Source of the DNA: Soehngenia sp.
GTDB lineage: Bacteria; Bacillota; Clostridia; Tissierellales; Tissierellaceae
Length of the DNA stretch: 57,844 bases
Direction: 5' to 3'
NCBI GenBank assembly: GCA_024637045.1
Contig: JAGXFX010000008.1
Span: 1-57,844, forward strand
The translations under genes and the position numbers were made by a program. The stretch's first letter is position 1. Each line of letters begins with the position of its first letter. Below, piece by piece: positions 25,595-34,968 of this stretch. The notes beneath the pieces were generated by a model. The model saw nothing but the letters and a program-made list of their open reading frames with translations. It was not told where the DNA came from and did not search any database.

Positions 25595-25652
25595 AAAGCC
25601 TGCATAGATGCCATGAATATATGTAATATACACGGATGATATGCAGGCTTCG
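25595..25652 (-). terminator. Possible terminator/hairpin after the XRE regulator gene
   Basis: Arms AAGCCTGCATA and TATGCAGGCTT pair perfectly over 11 bp but enclose a loop of over 30 bases. On the minus strand it follows the regulator's stop codon and is trailed by TTATCATTTG. It may act as a terminator or as a processing hairpin. Confidence 0.4.
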
Positions 25653-25658
25653 TACTCT

Positions 25659-27167
25659 TTATAGTTTTTTCAAGTAGTCCTTTAGTCTTTCTATTGCAAA
25701 ATCCCTGTCCAAGGTCTTTTCATCGGAATCATTGATAACAGACACTATATATGAATAGAATGCATCAATAATGTCCTTGTTGTCGAAAGCCAGGGCGATG
25801 GGAGTAGGAGTAATTTTGTACAGAATTGCTGTTTTATCTTTCTTTACAGTTATTTTGACATCATTTAGAAATAACTGATCAAGAACTATTACACTATAAT
25901 TTGGATAAGTTTCCAGCCAATCTATTACATTTTGTAAATGAATCCGGAATGTATTTCTATCATAAAATATTGCTTCCGGCGAAATGTGATTAGATAATTC
26001 AATCTGTAATTTCCCTTCATCCAATTCTTCCAATGATGGAAGAGAGAATATTTCGATATACTTGTAGATTTCAAGATTGTTTTTCAACAGACTTGTTCTT
26101 TTTTGGTGTGCCTGGTGCAATTCCTTCGAGTCAGTCAGTTCATACATGAACTCCATTGGCATAGTCATTGTACTAAGAGTCTGGTGAAGTGCTATTAAAT
26201 CTCCTGGATTGTCTCCTTGCTTAAGAAGGTAGTCTATTAGCTCCTTTAAATCATTAAAACCAAATACATTCATCAGTGAATTGCAATGGTCGATAAAGCT
26301 TGTTAGATTTTCCCTGATTGAATGGACTATGCCTGTATCTGTAACATAAAAGTTTATGCTGTTTTGAGAGTTTGTTCTTATTGAATCTGACTTAACAGCT
26401 GCAATATCACCAGCAACTATAATGGTATTTCCAAAAATACTCTTAATTTCATGAGGATAGTAGTAGGTCTGAATCTGGCCTGATAGATAAACGGGAAGCC
26501 ATTTTTCAATTGATTCCATCATATTTTTAAAGTCTAGATAATATGGCTGAATAATTTTTAATCTATGTCCTTTTGACAGTGCATCTGATAGCATTTCGAT
26601 GATCATAAAATAAAAGTCAATATCATCTGTAATCCATGCAAGATTCTCATCGCTGTAGAAATAGACATCCACGAGTTCCTCTGATTGGGATAGTTGATGA
26701 AGTAATCTCTTTATAGCTTCACGCTTTCCCTCAGTGCCCACATATACATCCTTAACTTCATAGTCGGGAGTATCATGTTTCTTCTGGGTGGGAGAATCAA
26801 ATCCAGAATTCTGGGTAAAAAATTCGATTTTGTTTATAAAGCCTCTTATTATCGGAGAATTATCTTCGAAATTGTCATCCTTAAGCCATTGAATCAAATG
26901 AGATCTGAGGTAAGCGTGATCACTTCTATGACTATCTGCGGATAAGCCCAAGAGCTCTGTAAATTCATCTAAAAGATCTCTCTCCAATGCACTTTCAATT
27001 AAGAAATCAGCAATCTGTTCCATGTGAGTACCTCTTTCAGAAGGCAGCCTATTGCCGGTTCTCCAACGGCTCACAAGGGACATATCAATATCCAATCTCT
27101 CTGCAAGCTGGGAATTTGTAATCTTTAATGTTTGCATCATTTTAGTAATTTTATCTTTGAATTCCAT
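25659..27167 (-). CDS. XRE-type HTH protein with long C-terminal region of unknown function
   Basis: A 502-residue protein. Residues 1-60 are an XRE helix-turn-helix ('MMQTLKITNSQLAERLDIDMSLVSRWRTGNRLP'). The remaining 440 residues match no domain I can name, but include 'VDVYFYSDENLAWITDDIDFYFMII', 'LKIIQPYYLDFKNMMESIEKWLP' and a C-terminal 'FRIHLQNVIDWLETYPNYSVIVLD'. The size suggests a sensor or effector module rather than a simple repressor. Start 27167 was preferred (AGGAG seven bases upstream) over a GTG at 27173. It is transcribed alone, between trxB and a divergent GNAT gene. Confidence 0.75.
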   Translation of the reverse strand: MEFKDKITKMMQTLKITNSQLAERLDIDMSLVSRWRTGNRLPSERGTHMEQIADFLIESALERDLLDEFTELLGLSADSHRSDHAYLRSHLIQWLKDDNFEDNSPIIRGFINKIEFFTQNSGFDSPTQKKHDTPDYEVKDVYVGTEGKREAIKRLLHQLSQSEELVDVYFYSDENLAWITDDIDFYFMIIEMLSDALSKGHRLKIIQPYYLDFKNMMESIEKWLPVYLSGQIQTYYYPHEIKSIFGNTIIVAGDIAAVKSDSIRTNSQNSINFYVTDTGIVHSIRENLTSFIDHCNSLMNVFGFNDLKELIDYLLKQGDNPGDLIALHQTLSTMTMPMEFMYELTDSKELHQAHQKRTSLLKNNLEIYKYIEIFSLPSLEELDEGKLQIELSNHISPEAIFYDRNTFRIHLQNVIDWLETYPNYSVIVLDQLFLNDVKITVKKDKTAILYKITPTPIALAFDNKDIIDAFYSYIVSVINDSDEKTLDRDFAIERLKDYLKKL

Positions 27168-27331
27168 TTTCACGCTCCTTCCAGTTTCTCTAGTAATTAT
27201 ATACTTTCAGTGGCTTTTGTGCAATATAGTGATAAGAGAACATATGATTTGTACGAAAAAAGTCAAAAAAGTAGTTGAATTCCAAACTTTTTGGGTATAG
27301 ATAGATACATAAAAAGAAAAGGAGATGAACT

Positions 27332-27883
27332 ATGCAATTACAAGAAGTAAAAGGATTACCACACAAGGTTGTTAAGAATATTGAAGGAATTGATAATCTC
27401 AAGGTTTATCTGGTTCAGGACTTTAACCTTAAACTGTTAAGAAATATGGTTGAATTTGGGCTGGATATTTTTGGTGATTTGGGAATGGACCAATGGGGAC
27501 TTGTACCACAGATTAGGCATGGGAATGTCTATATACTAACAGAAGAAGGAAAGCATCAGGTTGTAGGCTTGGCGATACTTATGAGAGACTGGGAAGACTT
27601 CTACAAGGCTTACCTGTTTGATTACGCAATCTCAGAAGACTACCAAAGCATGGGACTTGGATTTGAGTTTTTAAAGATTATAGCAGAAGACCTTCTTGAT
27701 CAAGGATTTGATAAGATGAGTCTTACTGTGGATGTAGACAATGAACCAGCAATTAGGCTTTACAGGGATAAAATTGGATTTAAGTCAATTCTTTATTCAA
27801 AGGATGAGTACGGAAAAGGTGAGGATCGATTCAACATGGAACTTGACCTTGCAGGATTCCTTGAAAGAAACAAAGACAAATAG
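27332..27883 (+). CDS. GNAT-family N-acetyltransferase
   Basis: A 183-residue enzyme with GNAT motifs: 'GLAILMRDWEDFYKAYLFDYAISEDYQSMGLGFEFLKII' contains the acetyl-CoA loop (QSMGLG), and 'DVDNEPAIRLYRDKIGFKSI' is the motif B end. The N-terminal half holds an extra segment ('LDIFGDLGMDQWGLVPQIRHGNV'). AAAAGGAG lies eight bases before ATG 27332. The substrate is unknown. It is divergent from the XRE gene with a shared intergenic region of about 165 bp. Confidence 0.85.
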   Translation: MQLQEVKGLPHKVVKNIEGIDNLKVYLVQDFNLKLLRNMVEFGLDIFGDLGMDQWGLVPQIRHGNVYILTEEGKHQVVGLAILMRDWEDFYKAYLFDYAISEDYQSMGLGFEFLKIIAEDLLDQGFDKMSLTVDVDNEPAIRLYRDKIGFKSILYSKDEYGKGEDRFNMELDLAGFLERNKDK

Positions 27884-27886
27884 ATT

Positions 27887-27922
27887 AAAAAACTGGATGC
27901 TCACGTGAGCATCCAGTTTTTT
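27887..27922. terminator. Convergent bidirectional terminator
   Basis: Perfect palindrome: AAAAAACTGGATGCTCAC pairs with its complement and ends in TTTTTT. It serves the GNAT gene and the convergent foldase gene. Confidence 0.9.
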
Positions 27923-27925
27923 ATC

Positions 27926-28831
27926 TTAATTATTTAGAATATAATTTTCAACTTCATACTTCTGTTGAACTTCCTCGTACCAGACAGAGTATGCTGAACT
28001 CATTTTTTCGTCTCTCAAAATACCCTCAATTTCTTCAGAAACATCTTCAAGTTTTGCTTCTTCAGATTCAGTCTTGTCCTCAACCTTGATTATATGGAAA
28101 CCAAAGTCAGTTTGGACAGGTTCACTAATATCACCAGGCTCCATACTGAAAGCAGCTTCTTCAAAGGGTCCAACCATCTGACCTCTTCCAAAGAAACCCA
28201 GTGCGCCACCTTGTGCAGCATTTGATGCGTCTTTGGAGTGTTCAGCAGCAAGTTCTGCAAAATCTCCACCATCATTTAGTTGCGCAATTATATCATTTGC
28301 TTCTTCTTCAGTGTCAACAAGTATATGGCTTGCATTTACCTGCTCAGAAGTGTCGAACTCTTGCTTGTTTTGAATAAAGTATTCCAAAACTTCCTCATCT
28401 GTCAATTCAATGTATGGTTCCATCAAAGCTTCAATACCAAGATTCAATCGAATATTCTTTTTTACTGACTCTTCAGTAAAACCATAATATACAAGTGCTT
28501 CCTGGAATGCATCTTCTCCGCCATAGGATTCAATCATTACGTCCATTTCTTCCTGGATAGCTTCATCTGAGATTTCCACATCTTGGCTTTCAACTTCCAT
28601 TGTTACCATTTTCTCCAAAATCAGAGCATCCAGCACTTCTTGTCCATTTTGCTGGATTAAGTAGTCGTAAAACTCATCTTTAGTAATCTCCACATCATTG
28701 ATCTTGGCAACAACTTCAATTTCTCCAGGCTCCTGAGCTTTTTCACAAGCACCGGCAAATGCGCCGATAGCTAATACTAGCAGTAATAATATAATTTTTC
28801 TGCCGTGTTTTTTCTTTGATAATAAATTCAT
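27926..28831 (-). CDS. PrsA-like foldase lipoprotein (parvulin-type peptidyl-prolyl isomerase)
   Basis: A 301-residue exported lipoprotein. The N-terminus is basic, then hydrophobic, ending in the lipobox FAGAC (Cys about 29). A SurA_N-like helical part follows ('[19 protein letters not shown]'). The parvulin domain (about 165-255) contains '[21 protein letters not shown]', '[27 protein letters not shown]' and '[15 protein letters not shown]'. Such proteins fold secreted proteins at the membrane-wall interface. Start 28831 follows GGGAGGAG by seven bases; an upstream ATG would add seven residues. Confidence 0.9.
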   Translation of the reverse strand: MNLLSKKKHGRKIILLLLVLAIGAFAGACEKAQEPGEIEVVAKINDVEITKDEFYDYLIQQNGQEVLDALILEKMVTMEVESQDVEISDEAIQEEMDVMIESYGGEDAFQEALVYYGFTEESVKKNIRLNLGIEALMEPYIELTDEEVLEYFIQNKQEFDTSEQVNASHILVDTEEEANDIIAQLNDGGDFAELAAEHSKDASNAAQGGALGFFGRGQMVGPFEEAAFSMEPGDISEPVQTDFGFHIIKVEDKTESEEAKLEDVSEEIEGILRDEKMSSAYSVWYEEVQQKYEVENYILNN

Positions 28832-29059
28832 TGTAAGTCTCCTCCCTTTCATATATCTATGTTAGTATATCACAAATCATTATTCAAATCATTGCAAAAT
28901 TGTTACACTCAGGTGAAAATAATGTGAAATCACAGGTTATTATTCCAACAATCCTGTTTTGTATTAGCTCAAATCTACATTCAATACATATTAGTGAAAT
29001 AATTAATTATATAAAGGGTATATAGATAGAACAAAGGAACTGGGAATAAGGGGTGCACT

Positions 29060-30826
29060 ATGAACAGCATATATCAAAAATTATTAAGCAAGGCTCCAAT
29101 TGGATATTTGATTCTGAAGAAAGAGAATCTGCAGGACATTGTTGTGCAGGATTACAATAAACTTCTTCTTGATTATCTCTCAATTAATGATGATATCAAG
29201 GGGAAGAAAATTACTGAGGCCTTTAATGATTTTTTAATTGAGCAGTTAAAGGATATAGTGCACGGTATTTTGGTTGAAGGAGAAATAGAAGGTGTACTTT
29301 TCAGCAACTCGTTTTATTATAATGTAAAAGGTATGAATCTGGATGATAATCTTGTAGCTGTTACATTTACTGAAAGAGCAGGCTATCTGGATCAATATAA
29401 AAAAACTGAGAGGACTAGGCTAAAGCTCCTGGAGAGCTTGCCAGGGATGATTTACCGATGCCATTTTGACAAGCAATGGACTATGGAATATGTATCAGAG
29501 GGCTGCAAGGACCTTACAGGTTATAATGTGGATAGTCTCCTTGAAAACGATAAAATAACTTATAATGAAATAATAGTTGAAAAATACAGAGAGAGTGTAA
29601 GGGACTTATGGAAATTGGCTGTAGCAAACAAGTCTATAGTAAGAACTGAATATGAAATAATGACCGCTGCTGGAGAAACGAAGTGGGTTTATGAACAAGG
29701 TCAGCCGGTTTTTGACGAATACGGAAAGCTTATTATGCTTGAGGGAATAATAGTAGATATAACTCAACAGAAGGAAAGGGAAGAAAGGATTAATTATCTG
29801 ACTTATTTTGATGCCATGACTGGTGTATACAACAGAAGATACTATAACAACACAATAAAGGAGATGAATTCGGAAGAATCTCTTCCCTTGTCGGTTATAG
29901 TTGGAGACATCAACGGATTGAAGCTTATAAACGATGCCTTTGGTCATGAATATGGCGATGAGCTTATAATAAAAACTGCAGATCTCCTGAAAGAGTCAAT
30001 AAGAAATACTGACGTATTGGCGAGAACAGGTGGAGATGAATTTGTCATAATGCTTCCAAATACAACATTTGAAATAGTCAAAAAAATCGTTAAGAGGATT
30101 ATGCAGGAAGGTGAAGTTATTAACGAGCTTAACAATGATTCGCCTGTACAGATCAGCATTTCTTTGGGATATACAACAAGAGAAACAATGGATGAAGATT
30201 TGGGTGAAAGCATAAAGCTTGCAGAAGATCACATGTACAGAAACAAGCTGTTTGATCATAAAAGCACTCATAGCACAATAATCAAATCAATCAGAAGCTC
30301 TCTCCTAAGGCGGGGAGAAGAGAGTGAAGAGAATATGACCAATATGGAGAAGATAGCTAAAGAAATGGCAAATAGAATCGGATTCAACGAAGATATGACC
30401 GGGAAGTTGCAAATACTTGTATCAATCCACGATATCGGTAAAATTGCGATTGACACAGAGCTTTTGAATAAAGAGGAGCCTCTTACAAAGGATGAGTGGG
30501 ACTTGATAAGAAAACATCCTGAGATGGGGTACCGGATAGCAATGGCATCAATTGAGCTTTCAGCAATAGCAGACTATATCCTCTCGCATCACGAGCGGTG
30601 GGATGGATCAGGTTACCCAGATGGACTTAAATATGATGAAATACCGACTCTTTCAAGAATTGTGAGCATAATGGATGCATATGATGCCATGATTACAGAA
30701 AGGCCTTATAAGAAAAAACTTTCAATAAAGGAAGCACTTGAAGAAATTAGAAAAAATGCTGGTACACAGTTTGACCCTGAACTAGCCGAGATTTTTATTA
30801 GAATTGTACGTGAGTTTTCTGCTTAG
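29060..30826 (+). CDS. PAS-GGDEF-HD-GYP cyclic-di-GMP turnover protein
   Basis: A 588-residue cytosolic protein. It has an N-terminal PAS-like region (about 1-110), a clear PAS/PAC (about 120-235), a GGDEF domain (about 245-400) with intact GGDEF (324-328) and intact inhibitory site RNTD five residues before it, and a C-terminal HD-GYP domain (about 420-588) with HD (457/458) and GYP (518-520) intact. It may thus both make and degrade c-di-GMP. No membrane helix is visible. The start ATG 29060 follows AAGGGGTG by four bases. It is divergent from the foldase gene and could feed control of surface genes such as the Tad locus (inference). Confidence 0.92.
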   Translation: MNSIYQKLLSKAPIGYLILKKENLQDIVVQDYNKLLLDYLSINDDIKGKKITEAFNDFLIEQLKDIVHGILVEGEIEGVLFSNSFYYNVKGMNLDDNLVAVTFTERAGYLDQYKKTERTRLKLLESLPGMIYRCHFDKQWTMEYVSEGCKDLTGYNVDSLLENDKITYNEIIVEKYRESVRDLWKLAVANKSIVRTEYEIMTAAGETKWVYEQGQPVFDEYGKLIMLEGIIVDITQQKEREERINYLTYFDAMTGVYNRRYYNNTIKEMNSEESLPLSVIVGDINGLKLINDAFGHEYGDELIIKTADLLKESIRNTDVLARTGGDEFVIMLPNTTFEIVKKIVKRIMQEGEVINELNNDSPVQISISLGYTTRETMDEDLGESIKLAEDHMYRNKLFDHKSTHSTIIKSIRSSLLRRGEESEENMTNMEKIAKEMANRIGFNEDMTGKLQILVSIHDIGKIAIDTELLNKEEPLTKDEWDLIRKHPEMGYRIAMASIELSAIADYILSHHERWDGSGYPDGLKYDEIPTLSRIVSIMDAYDAMITERPYKKKLSIKEALEEIRKNAGTQFDPELAEIFIRIVREFSA

Positions 30827-30991
30827 TTGCAGTTCATAGCAGATGTTGTGGTTTTATATCCTGAATTGCTTTAATGGCGATAAGCCTTTTACTTCTCTAA
30901 GAAACTGAGTATTTGGCAAATGATAACCTAATAGATTCAAATGTATGATACAATACTGAAAAGAAGGCAAGATTGTATAAGAGGTGAAATG

Positions 30992-31543
30992 ATGCCGATA
31001 CTAGAAACAGATAGATTGCTAATAAGAAGGTTTAAATTAAGTGATCTCAATGACTTTTACGAATATGCAAAGGATCCAGCTGTTGGGCCGAATGCGGGAT
31101 GGGATTACCATCGCACCAAGGACGAATCCCTTTTTATATTACATAAATTTTCAAAAAGCAATGATATATGGGCCATAGAGCTGAAGGAAAATTCCAAAGT
31201 AATTGGTTCGATTGGTCTACACAGAGACAAAAAAAGGGATAATAAGTCAGCAAAAATGATGGGTTATGTTATGAATGCCAAATACTGGGGTCAGGGATAC
31301 GCCACTGAGGCATCAAAAAGACTGGTCAGATATGCATTTGATGTTTTAAAAATGGATATAGTATCAGCTTATCATTATCCCCATAATGAAAGATCCAAGG
31401 GTGTAATAATCAAGTGTGGATTTAGTTATGAAGGTGCACTAAGGTCTACAACAGTGACCTATGATGGTAGAGTTTATGATGAACTTTGCTATTCAATTAC
31501 AAAAGAGGAATATCTAAATGGATTAGCAGAAGACAGGAGTTGA
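30992..31543 (+). CDS. GNAT-family N-acetyltransferase, RimJ/RimL type
   Basis: A 183-residue enzyme with the Acetyltransf_3 pattern: 'ILETDRLLIRRFKLSDLND' at the start, 'IGSIGLHRDKKRDNKSAKMMGYVMNAKYWGQGYATEA' with the acetyl-CoA loop QGYAT, and 'HNERSKGVIIKCGFSYEG' at motif B. Relatives acetylate N-termini of ribosomal proteins or small molecules; the substrate here is unknown. ATG 30992 was preferred to 30989 because GAGG lies seven bases upstream. Confidence 0.88.
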   Translation: MPILETDRLLIRRFKLSDLNDFYEYAKDPAVGPNAGWDYHRTKDESLFILHKFSKSNDIWAIELKENSKVIGSIGLHRDKKRDNKSAKMMGYVMNAKYWGQGYATEASKRLVRYAFDVLKMDIVSAYHYPHNERSKGVIIKCGFSYEGALRSTTVTYDGRVYDELCYSITKEEYLNGLAEDRS

Positions 31544-31563
31544 ATTGCTCCTGTCTTTTTTTG
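31530..31563 (+). terminator. Rho-independent terminator overlapping the GNAT stop codon
   Basis: GACAGGAG/CTCCTGTC stem with the TGA in its loop, followed by eight T. Confidence 0.8.
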
Positions 31564-31618
31564 CCTGTAAGGAAGTTCTAATGTATAATTAAAGCATCAC
31601 TGGCGAGGGGGCGGTAGA

Positions 31619-32803
31619 ATGAATCAGGATATTGTAAAAACCGAGAAACTAAAAGAGTACATACAGCGACTAAATAATAAAGAAGACGGAAGAAAGCTGT
31701 ATTTTGAGTATAAAGATGAGATATCATCAGTAAAACCACAGGATGCATTTCAAATATTCCATGGATTTTTACAGGATGAAATAACTGAAAAGGAAATACT
31801 CCAGTTTTTGGATAAGACAATAAATGTATTCCATGAAAGCTTAGTGAATCATACCTGGAAAAGACCTGAAAATGATAATTTCCTAACTGATCTGGAGATG
31901 GAAAACGAAGCTCTAAGATTGAAAACAGATCATATAAAAACCATTGTCAGGGAACCAACATCACAGATCAGAAGAGAAAAACTTATTCCACTTATTGAAG
32001 AACTGAAGGAATTCTATCCTCATTATACAAAGAAGGAGAATATTCTGTTTCCCTATATGGAGAAAAAAATGCCAAAATTCGAAGGACTTGCAATTATGTG
32101 GGCACTACATGACATGGTCAAGAATCAGGTCCAGAATGCATTGGATAAGCTCAGAGACAAGGATAGCGATGATCACGAAGTGAATGTAGCGATAGCTGAA
32201 CTATTCTTTGGGATATTGGGTATCATAAAGAAGGAAGAAATAATACTATTCCCTGCAGCATCTGAAGTGCTCAGTGAACAGGAATGGAATGAAATGAACA
32301 GACAAAGCTATGAATACAGCTTTCCATTTATTGAAAAGAAGTGGAATGAAGGATTTCTGGAAGCAAATGAAAGAAATGAAAAGACTGAAATGGATGGCAA
32401 GTTCAAGACTGAAACAGGGGAGCTTGATTTCAATCAGATTAAGCTGGTATTTGACTCTTTACCGGTGGATATGACCTTTGTAGATGAGAACAACAAAGTA
32501 AGATTTTTCACAAGACCAAAGGACAGAATCTTTCCAAGATCACCTGCAATAATCGGTCGCGATGTAAACAAGTGCCACCCACCAGACAGCGTACACATAG
32601 TGGAAGAGATTGTTGAAGCTTTCAGAAAAGGAGAAAGAGATACTGCAACATTCTGGATAAGAATAAAGAACAAGACAATCCTTATACAGTATTTTGCAAT
32701 GAGAAATGAGAATAATGAGTATAAAGGAGTTCTTGAAGTCAGTCAGGACATAACAGAAATTAAATCCCTCGAGGGAGAAAGAAGATTGCTGGAGTGGAAC
32801 TGA
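31619..32803 (+). CDS. DUF438 protein with hemerythrin-like and PAS domains
   Basis: A 394-residue protein. It has an N-terminal DUF438 helix bundle (about 1-75: 'FQIFHGFLQDEITEKEILQFL'), a hemerythrin-like four-helix segment (about 85-240) with potential Fe ligands 'HIKTIV', 'FYPHYTKKENILFPYM', 'ALHDMV' and 'KKEEIILFPAA', and a C-terminal PAS (about 275-385: 'SLPVDMTFVDENNKVRFFTRPKDRIFPRSP', 'IGRDVNKCHPP'). The family probably senses O2, NO or redox state. It starts at ATG 31619 behind GAGGGGG. Only 36 bases separate it from the next gene, but the functions look unrelated. Confidence 0.88.
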   Translation: MNQDIVKTEKLKEYIQRLNNKEDGRKLYFEYKDEISSVKPQDAFQIFHGFLQDEITEKEILQFLDKTINVFHESLVNHTWKRPENDNFLTDLEMENEALRLKTDHIKTIVREPTSQIRREKLIPLIEELKEFYPHYTKKENILFPYMEKKMPKFEGLAIMWALHDMVKNQVQNALDKLRDKDSDDHEVNVAIAELFFGILGIIKKEEIILFPAASEVLSEQEWNEMNRQSYEYSFPFIEKKWNEGFLEANERNEKTEMDGKFKTETGELDFNQIKLVFDSLPVDMTFVDENNKVRFFTRPKDRIFPRSPAIIGRDVNKCHPPDSVHIVEEIVEAFRKGERDTATFWIRIKNKTILIQYFAMRNENNEYKGVLEVSQDITEIKSLEGERRLLEWN

Positions 32804-32839
32804 TATAAATAACAGGACAAAACAGGAGAGGTGTCGTCA

Positions 32840-34930
32840 ATGAAAAATTTAGGGAAATACTTTGCAATAGGATTAATGGCAACCATATTGACAGTATCAT
32901 CAGGTTGTGAAACTGAGGCAGCTGCTACAGATGATATCAAGCTGGTTGTAGATGGAAAGGACATAACCCATTTGACTGAACCGGTCATCGAAAACGGAAG
33001 GACGCTTGTCCCAATTCGATTTGTGACAGAAGAAATCGGTGGAGAGGTAAGTTGGGATAATGCTACCAGGACAGTCAAGGCATGGAAGGGAGACAAGTCC
33101 CTCAGAATGGTAATCGGAAGCAGAGCAGTTGAAATAGGCAATGGACAGGAAGCAGTCGTCAGTGATGTTGCACCGAGGATTATAGACAGCAGAACCTTCG
33201 TACCTTTAAGACTAATAAGCAACGGCCTTGGCATTGAAGTGGAGTGGGATAATTCAACCAGGACTGTTATTGTCAATTCAGACAAATCAGCAACAGTAGA
33301 ACCATTCTACAATATAGACATAACTTCACACGCTCCAGGTAGCTTTATAACTGGAAGTAGCAATATTACAGTAACGGGTGATTCAACTTTGTTAAAACAG
33401 GGAAACCAATTGAGACTCTTGCTCCTGGATAAAAAGGATCATACGGGATTCATAGTTGGAATGGCAGATGCAGCTGGAAGATCAGTTGAGTATATACCTG
33501 AAGTAGATAATACAGGAGACAAGCTTCTTGTTGCGGGAATATACGACTCCAACGGCAACTTTCTTGCAGGTGACAGTATACCCGTTTCTATAAGGGTTAT
33601 TCCCGAGGCTGACATCAACGGTCTTGTTAATAATATGGTTGTATCAACAGCAAGAGAACTGACTCCAAAAACAAATTTTGCACCATATTCGGTAAAATAT
33701 GTAATTACAAACCTAACTACAGGCAAGGTAAAAGTTGAGGAGAACAGGGATCCATATGGTACATTTACATGGAATCCAATGTCATATGACAGTGGCCTTA
33801 ACACGATTCAGATTATTGCTTTGGATCACAGTCTAAATGAATATCCAGGAAAACAATATACTGTAAATGTTCAGGTTCCAAGAAAAATGACACTGTCAGG
33901 CGTTGCTGAAGGCGCAACTATAAGCAATCCAGTAACCTTGATGGCAAACAGGAACTTTGATGTAAGGGAAACCCAGTTTATAATGAGAGATCCATCAACT
34001 GGTATGGAGACTGTCATAAAGACAATACCATACGGGACATATACATGGTTCCCAGGACCTGAAGTATCAGGCTCCAAGGAACTGATGGTAAGAGTTGTGG
34101 ATTCAAAAGGAGCAACCGTCACAAGTGAACCAGTAAGAGTAAATATTAATGGAACTCCAAAACTGCAACTTCAGGGGATTGGACCAAAGCAGGTTGTAAC
34201 AGGTAATACCGATCTTACCTACAGAAGCAATGTAGAATTCTCCAATGTTCAGTTTGTTCTTACAAACAGGGCAACCGGAGCAACCAGGACGATAGCTGCC
34301 GATCCCGCAACAGAAAAGGGAGTCTATTCGCCACAAGCACAAGATACGGCTGACTGGAGAATAGTTGCAAGAGGAAGCTACAAGGGAAATACAATATCCA
34401 GTGAAACTGTTGATTTTGAAGTTTATACAAAAGAAACTTTTGGACCAACAAGTATAGTGCCCAAGAATCAGTTCCAGTCATTTGCTTCCAGAATGGCAAT
34501 TGAATCCTACAGAAAGACGGGAATGTCAGCAGCAATTCAAACAGCTCAGGCAATTCTAGAAACAGGATGGGGACAGTCTGTTCCAAGAGACAAATACACC
34601 GGGAAAAAGTCAAACAACTTGTTTGGAATAAAGGGTAGTGCCAGCAACGGATCTGTAATCTCTAATACATGGGAAGTATACAATGGAGTAACCTACAGAA
34701 TAGATGCCGAATTCAGAGCATATATGGATGTAAAAGAGAGCTGGAATGACCACAAGGTACTTCTTCAGAAGGAGCGCTACGGAATATTCAGAGACGTTAT
34801 GTACAACTCGACAATGGGTGCATGGGCAATTAGAAGAGCAGGATATGCAACAGACCCACAATACCCAATCAAGCTGATGAATATAATCAAGCAGAACAAC
34901 CTTATGGATTACGACAAGGTCAGTTTCTAA
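32840..34930 (+). CDS. Secreted cell-wall glucosaminidase with copper-amine-oxidase-N domain
   Basis: A 696-residue exported protein. The signal sequence ends near 'LTVSSGCETEAAA' (imperfect lipobox, so either lipoprotein or signal peptidase I cleavage). It is followed by a copper amine oxidase N-terminal-like domain (about 30-155) with paired 'RTLVPIRFVTEEIGGEVSWDN' and 'RTFVPLRLISNGLGIEVEWDN', a cell-surface module common in clostridia. Several Ig-like repeats (about 160-530) come next, and then a C-terminal GH73-type glucosaminidase (about 540-690) with 'AAIQTAQAILETGWGQS' and 'SNNLFGIKGSASNG'. It likely cleaves peptidoglycan. ATG 32840 follows AGGAGAGG. Confidence 0.9.
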   Translation: MKNLGKYFAIGLMATILTVSSGCETEAAATDDIKLVVDGKDITHLTEPVIENGRTLVPIRFVTEEIGGEVSWDNATRTVKAWKGDKSLRMVIGSRAVEIGNGQEAVVSDVAPRIIDSRTFVPLRLISNGLGIEVEWDNSTRTVIVNSDKSATVEPFYNIDITSHAPGSFITGSSNITVTGDSTLLKQGNQLRLLLLDKKDHTGFIVGMADAAGRSVEYIPEVDNTGDKLLVAGIYDSNGNFLAGDSIPVSIRVIPEADINGLVNNMVVSTARELTPKTNFAPYSVKYVITNLTTGKVKVEENRDPYGTFTWNPMSYDSGLNTIQIIALDHSLNEYPGKQYTVNVQVPRKMTLSGVAEGATISNPVTLMANRNFDVRETQFIMRDPSTGMETVIKTIPYGTYTWFPGPEVSGSKELMVRVVDSKGATVTSEPVRVNINGTPKLQLQGIGPKQVVTGNTDLTYRSNVEFSNVQFVLTNRATGATRTIAADPATEKGVYSPQAQDTADWRIVARGSYKGNTISSETVDFEVYTKETFGPTSIVPKNQFQSFASRMAIESYRKTGMSAAIQTAQAILETGWGQSVPRDKYTGKKSNNLFGIKGSASNGSVISNTWEVYNGVTYRIDAEFRAYMDVKESWNDHKVLLQKERYGIFRDVMYNSTMGAWAIRRAGYATDPQYPIKLMNIIKQNNLMDYDKVSF

Positions 34931-34968
34931 TATAAAAGAGAGAATAAGTCAAAACAAAGGAAAAGACT

